From: Agaribacterium sp. ZY112
GTDB lineage: Bacteria > Pseudomonadota > Gammaproteobacteria > Pseudomonadales > Cellvibrionaceae
NCBI RefSeq assembly: GCF_041346925.1
Contig: NZ_CP166840.1
Location: 3,157,001 to 3,221,000 of the forward strand
DNA: 64,000 nucleotides
Reading direction: 5' to 3'
Position 1 is the first letter of the stretch. Each line of letters begins with the position of its first letter. The notes beneath the pieces were generated by a model. It saw nothing but the letters and a program-made list of their open reading frames with translations, was not told where the DNA came from and ran no database searches. Below, in pieces: positions 34,486 through 42,284 of this stretch. A program made the translations under genes and the position numbers.

Positions 34486-34767
34486 TTCGGGATCATTTTT
34501 GTCCTCACGACTCCATAAAAGTACGTATACTGCAAATACTCCAAATATGGCACCAGCAATGAGGCTGGGAAATATCCACATAATTTGAGCGCCAGCACAA
34601 ACAAATATTATTGGAGACAAAATAACACGCCCGAGCTTATGCCGATGAAGGTAATCCATAGCCTTACCGATTGGATGAAAAATCGCTCCAAAGAAAAGCA
34701 TTGATAAGTATAAAACTACTGGGAAGCACAGTAGAGCTATCAAAGTATATCCAGCAAGTTCTAACAT
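34480..34767 (-). CDS. Small membrane protein, cassette gene
   Basis: The 95-residue protein has two or three membrane segments (residues about 5-30, 45-65 and 65-85) separated by a basic loop (MDYLHRHKLGR), and a charged end (WSREDKNDPEC). The ATG at 34767 is preceded by a strong GGAGGAGGT ribosome site, placed so close that start may be slightly off. No family recognised. Confidence 0.7.
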   Translation of the reverse strand: MLELAGYTLIALLCFPVVLYLSMLFFGAIFHPIGKAMDYLHRHKLGRVILSPIIFVCAGAQIMWIFPSLIAGAIFGVFAVYVLLWSREDKNDPEC

Positions 34768-34867
34768 ACCTCCTCCATTTTTCGACTTACTTCTCTTCTC
34801 CTTAAACCGAATAGCTATAGGCTAGAAAACACTACTTTAAGTTCGTCAGGATAGAGCGCAAGTAGGG

Positions 34868-34984
34868 TGCTAACGCCAAGTTAAACGGCACAAATTGCTG
34901 TGGTATTGTGAGCGAAGCGAACCACAGTAATTTGTGTCCGGCGCAGGCGCTTGCGCCGGAGCGTATTTAAACGTTTTGTTAGCT
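34868..34984 (-). repeat. attC site, divergent type
   Basis: 117 bases from TGCTAAC (34868-34874) to GTTAGCT (34978-34984). Arms CACAAATTGCTGTGGT and ACCACAGTAATTTGTG pair almost perfectly around a GTGAGCGAAGCG loop, and outer arms AAACG/CGTTT are present. It overlaps the stop codon of the first cassette gene. Its flanks differ from the main attC type, so this cassette probably came from a different array. Confidence 0.8.
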
Positions 34985-35296
34985 CTTTCTAAACTCTTCA
35001 TCGGTAATAACCAGTATATCATCTACGGATTCGCCGTTGAGATCAGTAAACAATGAGTAGTATCCAATAATCTCCCCCATGTGCTCAATATCGTACGTTG
35101 TTTCAATATATTCATATGATAAATCTGAATGTTTAAAACAAAACTTATGAGACTTAAAGTGGTAATTAAATTTATCAGATACTGTTTTATTAACACCAAA
35201 TTCTTCGTGTTTGACCCAAGACTTTACACCACTTAATGCTCTAGCCTCTAAGCTAAACTCTTTTTCTACTGCGTTCAGTTTATGGGTAAATTCCAC
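34979..35296 (-). CDS. Unknown cassette protein, 105 residues (first cassette)
   Basis: The protein starts with a GTG at 35296, 14 bases after a GTTAGCT boundary, and ends inside an attC. It is charged, with no signal or membrane segment; the C-terminus (GYYSLFTDLNGESVDDILVITDEEF) looks like a beta-hairpin fold of the kind seen in small immunity proteins. No family recognised. As the cassette nearest the promoter end it would be the best expressed if a promoter lies between it and the agarase terminator. Confidence 0.65.
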   Translation of the reverse strand: MEFTHKLNAVEKEFSLEARALSGVKSWVKHEEFGVNKTVSDKFNYHFKSHKFCFKHSDLSYEYIETTYDIEHMGEIIGYYSLFTDLNGESVDDILVITDEEFRKS

Positions 35297-35355
35297 GATA
35301 ATTCCTGAGAGCTAACAATATTATTCTCTGTAATAGTCACATCTAGACACACGTA

Positions 35356-35403
35356 TAGATATAGACCTTTCTTCCTAGAACTATACCTAACTGTCTATAT
35401 CTA
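35356..35403. other. 11-base inverted repeat at the head of the cassette array
   Basis: TAGATATAGAC (35356-35366) and GTCTATATCTA (35393-35403) are perfect inverted copies separated by 26 bases, lying between the agarase terminator and the first cassette. The spot is where an attI site and cassette promoter would be expected. The spacing could suit a recombinase- or regulator-binding pair, but a chance AT-rich repeat is possible. Confidence 0.4.
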
Positions 35404-35449
35404 GTCATGCCTCGATATTACGTCCAAGCCAAGAACAACAGGCAAAAAA

Positions 35450-35471
35450 AATCCCAGCATAAGCTGGGATT
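35450..35471 (-). terminator. Intrinsic terminator of the agarase gene
   Basis: AATCCCAGC (35450-35458) and GCTGGGATT (35463-35471) form a 9-base stem with an ATAA loop. On the minus strand eight T follow. It lies 33 bases past the agarase stop and also insulates the cassette array from agarase transcription. Confidence 0.9.
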
Positions 35472-35503
35472 TTGATACTTCAAAAAGTACTTGCTAAATA
35501 AGC

Positions 35504-37351
35504 TTACTGCTGAGGAGTAAAGCTCATCTTATCGAAGAACCAGTGCCACTTAAGTGAAGAGCCAACAGCTTCTACACGAACGGTGTGTTGGCCTGCACTA
35601 ATAGCTAAACCGCTTGCAATATCGTGCTCAGAGAACACATTAAGGTTATTGCCAGTAATCGCTGTTTCAGCTACTTCAACACCGTCGATATAAATTCTCG
35701 CGGCGCTATCAGCACTTTCTTTAGTAGAAGCAACAAAACTTAGGTCGTATACACCAGCTTCTGCAAAGTTAACTTCATAGTCAGCCCAACCACCGGTAAG
35801 GATGTGGTCAGCAAAAGTAGTGGTTCCCCAGAACGTACGAGTGGTGAAACCGTCTTGCGTACCGCCAGTATTGCTGAAGTCTTCACCTTCAACCATAACC
35901 AATTCACCGCCACCAGGAGCAGGTGATACTGAAGGGCTAGGCTCTACTGAAGGCTCAACCGATGGTTCTACAGAAGGCTCAGGCTGTGGCTCAAAATCAC
36001 CTACTTTAACAAAGCGGATTTCATCACCATTCCACTGCCAAGTGGCACTACCTGTACTTTCTATACGTACAGTGTGTGAACCGGCGCCAATATTAACGGT
36101 GCCAGCTAAAGTGTGAGTCTCATAGCTTTCCCAAGCACCGGTATTGCTTAAGCTCGCAGAACCAACAAAAACACCATCAATGCTTATGTCTGCCCCCAGT
36201 GAACCTGAGGTTGGCGAAGCTGTATCAAGCTCAATGCGGTACTCACCTGCTTCAACTAGGTTTACATCGTAATCGGCCCAATCACCAACAGTGTTGTAGT
36301 TGATGTTATCGCCATTGATGTTAAAACCAAGTACGGTATCACCAGCAACTGCGGCGCCGTTTTTACCTGTTTCAATAAAGTGGGCAAACTCAACCGTCGT
36401 TGAATCAGGATTAGGGCTTACCTCAGGAGATGGCGCAACACTCGGTGTTGGGCTTGGAGAAGGCTCGGATCCACCAGCAACAGGCTTATAGAAACGAACC
36501 CAGTCGATGTTAAAGCTGTTTTTGTTTGGATCAGCTAATTCGGCATCGGTAGCAGCAACACCGTTATGTGAACGCCAATCTTGATCTTCCATATCGATAA
36601 TCACGTGCATAGGCTTGTTAAGGCCTTGACCACCGGTATAGCCAAGAGGATCGATCATATCAACGCCAGAGGTTGTACGAACGTGCTCACCATCGATGTA
36701 GTAATGCAAAGTCCAAGGATCTTCCCAATAAGTACCATAGACATGGTAATCGTCACGCCAACTTGAGCCGTCGCCAGTTGGAATCCAGCTACCACTATCC
36801 TTCGGCTGATAATCTTGGAAAGGATTACGGATGAATACGTGATGGCTTACGTGCATACGCTGATCAAACCAAGTTTGGTCTGGGCGATCACTACCATATG
36901 CTTCCATCACGTCAATTTCTTGAGTTGAATCGGCACTTAACATCCAGAAGGCATTTGCTAATGTAGCATTACTGCCTTTTACACGAGCCTCCATGTAAAT
37001 AGGATATTGAATGGTTTCAGGAGAATGAATAATACCTGTTTGCACCATATTGCTGGTGCCAGGCTTACGATTAGCTCGAAGTACAAGCTCACCGCCACTC
37101 ACTGAGGAGTTTGGTGCGTAGAATTCAGTGTAACCAGGTCCGAGCCATGCATTAATAAAACCTTCACGCCAGCGGCTATAGAACTCGTTACTCTTACCTA
37201 CAGCAGGCGCCTCATAGTTAAAATCATCCGATAAAGGATGCAGTTCCCACACTTTGCCGTTACCAGCATCTGCAGGTATTTCAATACCATCCCAGTCGGC
37301 CGCAAACGCACCGCTGGCTAACATGGCCAATAAAAGAGGTGATTTTTTCAT
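35504..37351 (-). CDS. Secreted GH16 beta-agarase with two carbohydrate-binding modules
   Basis: The 615-residue protein starts at the ATG of 37351, with AGGG 9 bases upstream; a longer in-frame frame to 37426 would bury the signal peptide (MKKSPLLLAMLASGAFA). Residues 18-297 form a GH16 domain very like Aga16B of Saccharophagus degradans, with the catalytic EIDVME (Glu145, Asp147, Glu150). A Pro/Ser linker leads to a CBM6-like domain (about 320-455), then a linker with repeated SVEP units, then a second CBM6-like domain (about 487-615). The enzyme would cut agarose outside the cell into neoagaro-oligosaccharides. It stands alone, with its own terminator, away from any visible agar-use cluster. 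Beta-porphyranase is less likely given the close likeness to Aga16B. Confidence 0.92.
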   Translation of the reverse strand: MKKSPLLLAMLASGAFAADWDGIEIPADAGNGKVWELHPLSDDFNYEAPAVGKSNEFYSRWREGFINAWLGPGYTEFYAPNSSVSGGELVLRANRKPGTSNMVQTGIIHSPETIQYPIYMEARVKGSNATLANAFWMLSADSTQEIDVMEAYGSDRPDQTWFDQRMHVSHHVFIRNPFQDYQPKDSGSWIPTGDGSSWRDDYHVYGTYWEDPWTLHYYIDGEHVRTTSGVDMIDPLGYTGGQGLNKPMHVIIDMEDQDWRSHNGVAATDAELADPNKNSFNIDWVRFYKPVAGGSEPSPSPTPSVAPSPEVSPNPDSTTVEFAHFIETGKNGAAVAGDTVLGFNINGDNINYNTVGDWADYDVNLVEAGEYRIELDTASPTSGSLGADISIDGVFVGSASLSNTGAWESYETHTLAGTVNIGAGSHTVRIESTGSATWQWNGDEIRFVKVGDFEPQPEPSVEPSVEPSVEPSPSVSPAPGGGELVMVEGEDFSNTGGTQDGFTTRTFWGTTTFADHILTGGWADYEVNFAEAGVYDLSFVASTKESADSAARIYIDGVEVAETAITGNNLNVFSEHDIASGLAISAGQHTVRVEAVGSSLKWHWFFDKMSFTPQQ

Positions 37352-37931
37352 AACTAAACCCTGAACATTATTTTTATTAATACCGACACGATCCATCGAA
37401 TAAAACGCAAAAACAAACGTTTTCAAGCACGCTTAACGCGGGCTTTAGCATTTAGCCTCAAAGGCCAAAATCGCGCATAAGAATCAATCTATTAACAACC
37501 AAGCAAGTACGAGCTTGCTTAAGCTTTACATTAAGCAACTGCCTCACACGCCTTGTGATATACATTCCGATGAAACATGCAAAGCATGTTTCGCAACTCA
37601 CCTTTGCTTTAAAGCTTAAGTATTAACAACAGCCTTAACAGCAAAAACAGTCGCACAGTTGAAGCTAAAAGCCGCTTTTGGCTTATAGCTAAACGACATT
37701 TAAATGCCTTTTTTATAATTATTGTTCGACTATACACAGCACTACCCTGCCCACAAAGCAAATAAGACCAACTTTGCGACAAGGTTCTGATATCTGAAAA
37801 AAAGTGCGAATTAATGTAACAATGTGACAAAGTTTGGAAACAACCTTGGCGCGTGAAGTAACCACAGGCTAATTATTGGCCTTTTAATGGCAGACTGATA
37901 GCATAGGCGCCCCTTTTATCAGCCTTTTACC
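37352..37931. promoter_or_regulatory. Agarase/dusA divergent control region with two palindromes
   Basis: This 580-base gene-free region lies between the divergent agarase and dusA genes. It contains AAACGTTT at 37415-37422, within GAAAACGTTTG on the minus strand, 64 bases before the agarase start; such CG-centred palindromes are typical of LacI-family operators. It also has the perfect inverted repeat GAAACATGC-AAA-GCATGTTTC at 37572-37592. One or both may control agarase. The short minus-strand frame at 37609-37830 shows no sign of being a gene. Confidence 0.45.
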
Positions 37932-38933
37932 ATGCCAGCATTAAACACCAAGCAACATCTTACTGACCAAAAGTGGCGCTTTTGCCTTGCCCCTATGATG
38001 GATTGGTCAGACCGACACTGCCGTTATTTATGGCGCTTACTTAGCCAGCATGCTCGCTTATACAGTGAAATGGTCGTTACCGGCGCAATACTACACGGCG
38101 ATAAGCAGCGTTTTTTAGGTTTTAATGCCCAAGAGCAGCCTCTTGCTTTACAACTTGGCGGCTCAGATCCTAAAGAGTTGGCGCAATGCTCAGCAATTGC
38201 TGAAGAATGGGGTTACAGCGAGGTTAACCTAAACTGTGGCTGCCCTAGTGATCGAGTACAAAAAGGCAAGATCGGCGCAATCTTAATGAAAGAGCCCGAG
38301 CTTGTTGCCCAATGCTACCAAGAAATGCAAGCCCGCTGCTCTATTCCCGTTACCATCAAACACCGCATTGGTGTCGATGATATGGAAGATTACGAAAGCA
38401 TGGAGCACTTTGTAAGAACCATCGCCAGCGCCGGTTGCAGCACCTTTATCGTACATGCGCGCAAAGCATGGCTAAAAGGCTTAAGCCCTAAAGAAAACCG
38501 TGAAGTGCCTCCTTTAGATTACGCAGCGGTGGTAAAGCTAAAACAGCGTAACCCCGAGCTCAACATTGCAATTAATGGCGGCATCACCACCCTAGAACAG
38601 AGCCAAACGCTACTAAAAGACCTCGATGGTGTCATGGTTGGTCGCGAAGCCTATAGCAACCCTTATATACTCGCGCATGTTGACCAAAAGCTGTTTGCTA
38701 GTGATAAAGATGTCGCCACACGTATAGAAATAGCCGAGCAATACGCAGAATATTGCAAAGAGATGATCGCTTCAGGCACACGCTTACATCATATGAGTCG
38801 CCACATACTTGGGCTTTTTTCTGGGCAGCCCGGCGGCCGACTGTTTCGTCGCCACATAAGTGAAAACGCCCCAAGAAAAGATGCCACCGCTCAAATACTG
38901 CTCGATGCACTCGCCTATGTGAGCAAAGACTAA
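37932..38933 (+). CDS. dusA: tRNA-dihydrouridine(20/20a) synthase DusA
   Basis: DusA reduces uridine 20/20a in tRNA with FMN and NADPH. The 333-residue protein has the N-terminal LAPMMDWSDRHCR, the catalytic VNLNCGCPSDRVQKG with Cys104 as proton donor, and the DusA-specific HARKAWLKGLSPKENREVPPLDY. The C-terminus has the helical tRNA-binding part. These features separate DusA from DusB and DusC. It is followed by the transaldolase gene on the same strand after 147 bases. Confidence 0.95.
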   Translation: MPALNTKQHLTDQKWRFCLAPMMDWSDRHCRYLWRLLSQHARLYSEMVVTGAILHGDKQRFLGFNAQEQPLALQLGGSDPKELAQCSAIAEEWGYSEVNLNCGCPSDRVQKGKIGAILMKEPELVAQCYQEMQARCSIPVTIKHRIGVDDMEDYESMEHFVRTIASAGCSTFIVHARKAWLKGLSPKENREVPPLDYAAVVKLKQRNPELNIAINGGITTLEQSQTLLKDLDGVMVGREAYSNPYILAHVDQKLFASDKDVATRIEIAEQYAEYCKEMIASGTRLHHMSRHILGLFSGQPGGRLFRRHISENAPRKDATAQILLDALAYVSKD

Positions 38934-39080
38934 ACAGGAATACGTGATTAAGCTTTTGATGCGTAACAAATATGCAAGACAACTTGCTATAATGCGCGCG
39001 ATTTTTACGGCGGCAACTAGGATGTGCCTCGCGCAGCCGCCTTTTGCAGCACTAACTGCACCACCACCTTGGGGACTTAC

Positions 39081-40016
39081 ATGAGCAACAAGCTAGAACA
39101 ACTGAAGCAAATCTCAAGCGTCGTAGCGGACACCGGCGATATCGAAGCTATCAAACGCTACAAGCCAATGGACGCAACCACCAACCCATCTTTGCTTTAT
39201 AAAGCAGCCCAGATGGAGCAGTACGCCCCTCTAGTACAAGACGCTCTAAAAACGTCTGACACAGTTGAAGACGCTTCAGACAAACTTGGCGTTGCCATTG
39301 GTACTGAAATCCTGAGCGTTGTACCAGGCCGCATCTCAACCGAAGTGGATGCGCGTTTATCGTTTGACACTCAAGCCAGTATCGCTAAAGCGCACAAGTT
39401 GATTGAGCTATACGACAAAGCCGGCATCAGCAAAGAGCGTGTACTCATCAAGCTTGCTTCTACTTGGGAAGGTATTAAAGCCGCCGAAGTTCTTGAGAAA
39501 GAAGGCATCAACTGTAACCTAACCCTACTGTTCTCTTTTAGCCAAGCTGCTGCCTGTGCGGACGCCGGTGCCTACCTGATCTCGCCTTTTGTTGGCCGCA
39601 TCCTAGACTGGTATAAAGCCAATACAGACGTCAAAGAGTACAGCAAGTTTGAAGATCCAGGCGTACAAAGCGTGACCAAGATCTACAACTACTACAAGCA
39701 ACACAGCTACAACACCGTTGTTATGGGCGCAAGCTTCCGTAACACAGGTGAACTAGAAGCCCTTGCTGGTTGTGATCGCTTAACCATCAGCCCTCAGCTT
39801 CTTGGCGAGCTAGAAGCTGACACCGGCAGCCTTGAGCGTGTACTTTCTCCAGAGAACATCACTATCAAGACCGACAAGCTGATCGAAACCGAAGCTCAGT
39901 TCCGCTTCTCTAGCAACGAAGACCAAATGGCCACTGAAAAGCTAGCCGAAGGTATTCGTGGTTTTGTGAAAGACCAGATCAACCTTGAAAACTATCTAAA
40001 AGCTCAAAAGGCTTAA
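39081..40016 (+). CDS. tal: Transaldolase
   Basis: Transaldolase transfers a dihydroxyacetone unit in the non-oxidative pentose phosphate pathway. The 311-residue protein starts at the ATG of 39081 behind GGGGAC; an in-frame GTG at 39024 would add a non-conserved extension. It carries [29 protein letters not shown] with the Schiff-base Lys124, and [11 protein letters not shown], typical of the TalB type. The TerB-like gene begins one base after its stop, so the two form an operon. Confidence 0.95.
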   Translation: MSNKLEQLKQISSVVADTGDIEAIKRYKPMDATTNPSLLYKAAQMEQYAPLVQDALKTSDTVEDASDKLGVAIGTEILSVVPGRISTEVDARLSFDTQASIAKAHKLIELYDKAGISKERVLIKLASTWEGIKAAEVLEKEGINCNLTLLFSFSQAAACADAGAYLISPFVGRILDWYKANTDVKEYSKFEDPGVQSVTKIYNYYKQHSYNTVVMGASFRNTGELEALAGCDRLTISPQLLGELEADTGSLERVLSPENITIKTDKLIETEAQFRFSSNEDQMATEKLAEGIRGFVKDQINLENYLKAQKA

Positions 40017-40017
40017 G

Positions 40018-40458
40018 ATGTTAGCAGCCTTAAAAGCACTATTTGCCCCAGAGGCTGCAGAAGAGCCCAGCGACGAGCATGCCAAGCATCTCGCCTGCGC
40101 CGCTCTAATGGCTGAAGTCGCGTGTATCGATCGCGACTTTGACCAGCGTGAACAACAAGCTCTGCTCACGGCCCTTCAAGCCCAATTCAAACTCAGCGAT
40201 GATGAATGCAAGCGCCTAAGTGAACGAGCCGAAGAACAGCGCAACGACGCGACCTCCCTGCATCAATTCACTCGCGATATAAACGAGCAATTCAATAACA
40301 ACGAAAAGTTTTCTTTACTCGTTGATATGTGGCGCATCGCCTATGCCGATGGCGAGCTAGACAAGTACGAAGAGCATATTATTCGACGCGTAGCCGACTT
40401 AATACATATGGGCCACAGCCAATTTATCCGCGCCAAACTTGAAGCTCAAGCCTCCTAA
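40018..40458 (+). CDS. TerB-like (DjlA N-terminal type) helical protein
   Basis: The 146-residue cytoplasmic protein has the TerB fold pattern: HLACAALMAEVACIDRDFDQREQQALL and later LLVDMWRIAYADGELDKYEEHIIRRVADLI, the repeated D-G-E/D-x-x-E type motif of TerB proteins that may bind metal. Single TerB-domain proteins are common and their roles are unclear. It starts with ATG directly after the transaldolase stop codon. Confidence 0.82.
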   Translation: MLAALKALFAPEAAEEPSDEHAKHLACAALMAEVACIDRDFDQREQQALLTALQAQFKLSDDECKRLSERAEEQRNDATSLHQFTRDINEQFNNNEKFSLLVDMWRIAYADGELDKYEEHIIRRVADLIHMGHSQFIRAKLEAQAS

Positions 40459-40567
40459 AACCCCCACCTCAAAAGCCCAACCGCACAAGCAGACAAGCTA
40501 AAAACAACTACACTAAAAGGAATCACTTAAAGTCACACCGCTTAAGAGTCACAAAGGACTTCGGCAC

Positions 40568-41533
40568 ATGGGTTTTAGTCTTGCCAAGGTATTTCACGGT
40601 TCTCACAAAACACAACTGCATGTTAGCGACAGCATGCATGTCAGCATTGAGCTCAGTCACGAGGCGTTTTACCGCTACTTATTTGCCAAAGACAAACAAG
40701 AACTAAGCATCCCCCAAAAGCTGGTTGTCGATGTATGCCTGCAAAACATGCAAAAGAAAGAGGTGCGCAATAAAGCCGTACCCCGCCTCCCCAATGTCAT
40801 TCCTCGCTTACTGAAAAGCTTAAGAGACCCCGATAGCTCAGCACGTGACTATGTAGATATCATCGATAAGGACCCCGTGATGGCAAGCTCTGTACTCAAG
40901 CTCGCCAACAGCGCTTACTTCAACCCTATTGGCCGCCGCATTAACGAGATAGAGCAAGCTGTTGTAAAACTAGGCATTAGCGGCTTGCGCAGCGTGCTTT
41001 CCGCTGCGGTTATGCAGCCAATTCTACAAAAAGAATCAGCTTATTTTTCTCAAAGCGGTCAGCGTATCTGGCAACATTCCTTAACCTGCGCAGTAGCTTG
41101 TGAACGCATAGCCATTCACCGCAAACTCGACCCGTATAAAGTCTATTTACTTGGGCTGGTCCACGACATTGGCAAAATCACTCTCTTTAGTGAACTCAGC
41201 AAGCAATTTAAATTAAATAAAGAAGAAGTAGGCCCAGGGTATAACGCCTTTGTACCACCACTTCGGAAAATGAGTGCCGCCTTAAGTTATTGGATCGCCA
41301 AAGACTGGGAACTGGATGAGGCATTAATTCACGCACTGGCGGATCAGTGCAAAATCAAAAAAGATGAAGAGGTTAGCGCCTTTGGCCACACCCTTTATCA
41401 GGCTGACCTAGCTTCCGAACTCTATGTCTGCGTCTACCCCAAAAAACCCAAAAAAGCGCAAGCGGTATTGCATGAACTTGATCTACCAATGGATCTATTT
41501 GAGCATTTTGAAAAGCTCAACAAACAGCTTTAA
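40568..41533 (+). CDS. HDOD-domain signalling protein
   Basis: The 321-residue protein carries an HDOD domain from about residue 65: RLPNVIPRLLKSLRDPDSSARDYVDIIDKDPVMASSVLKLANSAYF is the family signature, followed by AVVKLGISGLRSVLSAAVMQP. An HD-like VHDIGKITLF is still present at about residue 200. HDOD proteins link signal input to motility, competence or cell-cycle output and mostly lack phosphohydrolase activity. There is no output domain. A terminator follows immediately. Confidence 0.87.
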   Translation: MGFSLAKVFHGSHKTQLHVSDSMHVSIELSHEAFYRYLFAKDKQELSIPQKLVVDVCLQNMQKKEVRNKAVPRLPNVIPRLLKSLRDPDSSARDYVDIIDKDPVMASSVLKLANSAYFNPIGRRINEIEQAVVKLGISGLRSVLSAAVMQPILQKESAYFSQSGQRIWQHSLTCAVACERIAIHRKLDPYKVYLLGLVHDIGKITLFSELSKQFKLNKEEVGPGYNAFVPPLRKMSAALSYWIAKDWELDEALIHALADQCKIKKDEEVSAFGHTLYQADLASELYVCVYPKKPKKAQAVLHELDLPMDLFEHFEKLNKQL

Positions 41534-41560
41534 GAAAGCCTCTTAAGCAGCTGTTTTTAA
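41522..41560 (+). terminator. Intrinsic terminator overlapping the end of the HDOD gene
   Basis: AAACAGCT (41522-41529) pairs with AGCTGTTT (41549-41556), with a further TTAAG/CTTAA pairing inside, followed by TTTTT. It begins inside the last codons of the HDOD gene and separates it from the convergent metallo-beta-lactamase gene. Confidence 0.65.
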
Positions 41561-41568
41561 AAATAAAA

Positions 41569-42282
41569 CTAAAAAGAGAAGGCTTGACCGGGGCTCACGC
41601 AACATAATTGTTGAGCCTCAAACAAAGCGCGTTGCTCGGCATGATTGTAGTGATATAAATACATACGCTGAATAAGCGCTTCGCTGTATTCGCGACGAAG
41701 GTCATCAATGCCGGTATGCGATGGGTTTCCGATCACACTGCAATCATGAAAAATACAACAACTGCCATCTACCTGGTGCTGCAAGACCTCAGGAATTGGG
41801 CGTGTATCGCCTGTATAAAAGAACTTATTAGGAAGATATAAGCCGTAAGCCGTTTGCGGTTGGTGATGGCGCACAGGCAATACCTGAAACTCAACACCTG
41901 CAAATTCAAAGCTGTCGGCAACGGGAATAAGCTGAAACGCCTGCCAAAAGTTAACGCCGCCTTCAGCCAAAGCACCTGGGTAGGAGCCAATACGCTTGTG
42001 CAGCAAGGCCACAATAGAGGCAGGCACAAACACCAAAGGCCGCTTATTTGAAAACCATGCTTTAATAAACAGCTTTTCAAAATCAGCGATATGGTCAAGA
42101 TGGCAATGAGTAATAAACAGCGCCTCTGGCAAGGCGCCATAAAAATCAAAATATTGCTGCAAGACCCCGGGGCCGAGGTCAATCAGTAATTTTTGATCGC
42201 CCAGCTCGACACAGGCAGAGGCATGACCTAGCCCCTGCTGACTAGCATCACCAACACCAAGAAAGCGAAGGCAATTAGCCAT
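41569..42282 (-). CDS. Metallo-beta-lactamase-fold hydrolase (RNase Z-like)
   Basis: The 237-residue protein has the metal-binding motif THCHLDHIADFE, a later His in LPVRHHQPQTAYGL, the metal-bridging Asp in FYTGDTRPIP and a final His-containing segment (YLYHYNHAEQ). The architecture is that of the RNase Z/phosphodiesterase branch, without the long exosite arm of true RNase Z. The likely substrate is a phosphodiester. It ends the transcript that starts with purL, 2 bases after the purL stop codon. Confidence 0.82.
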   Translation of the reverse strand: MANCLRFLGVGDASQQGLGHASACVELGDQKLLIDLGPGVLQQYFDFYGALPEALFITHCHLDHIADFEKLFIKAWFSNKRPLVFVPASIVALLHKRIGSYPGALAEGGVNFWQAFQLIPVADSFEFAGVEFQVLPVRHHQPQTAYGLYLPNKFFYTGDTRPIPEVLQHQVDGSCCIFHDCSVIGNPSHTGIDDLRREYSEALIQRMYLYHYNHAEQRALFEAQQLCCVSPGQAFSF

Positions 42283-42284
42283 TA

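Larger units (their letters stand above)
28464..35316 (-). mobile_element. Integron gene-cassette array without integrase in the window
   Basis: About nine cassettes read on the minus strand, each a small gene (one is a gene pair) followed at once by an attC site. Most sites share TAACGCCG...GGAGTTG on one side and CTTGTTA on the other. GTTAGCT at 35310-35316 begins the first cassette. No tyrosine recombinase with the IntI layout is encoded in the window. The array is thus a CALIN-type remnant or the distal part of a larger integron. It lies between the AhpD-like gene and the agarase terminator. Confidence 0.85.

Noticed and set aside
34344..34604. Frames running through the attC sites near 34.4 kb
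   Set aside because: attC sites in this array often stay open by chance; the real cassette genes start and end at the attC edges.
28464..35316. Repeated palindromes as a CRISPR array
   Set aside because: The repeats are 70-130 bases long, differ from each other, enclose genes of 90-360 codons and overlap stop codons, which is the cassette/attC pattern and not repeat-spacer units.
35356..35403. Inverted repeat as an intrinsic terminator
   Set aside because: The loop is 26 bases and the arms are AT-rich with no T-run, unlike the strong terminator that lies just beyond it.
37352..37426. Longer agarase start at 37426
   Set aside because: It would use a TTG and place 25 residues before an obvious signal peptide, whereas the ATG at 37351 has a ribosome site and starts the signal peptide exactly.
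37609..37830. Minus-strand reading frame of 73 codons upstream of the agarase gene
   Set aside because: It lies in an AT-rich control region, has no ribosome site and encodes an implausible mix ending in a run of Leu and Arg; it also contains hairpin sequence.
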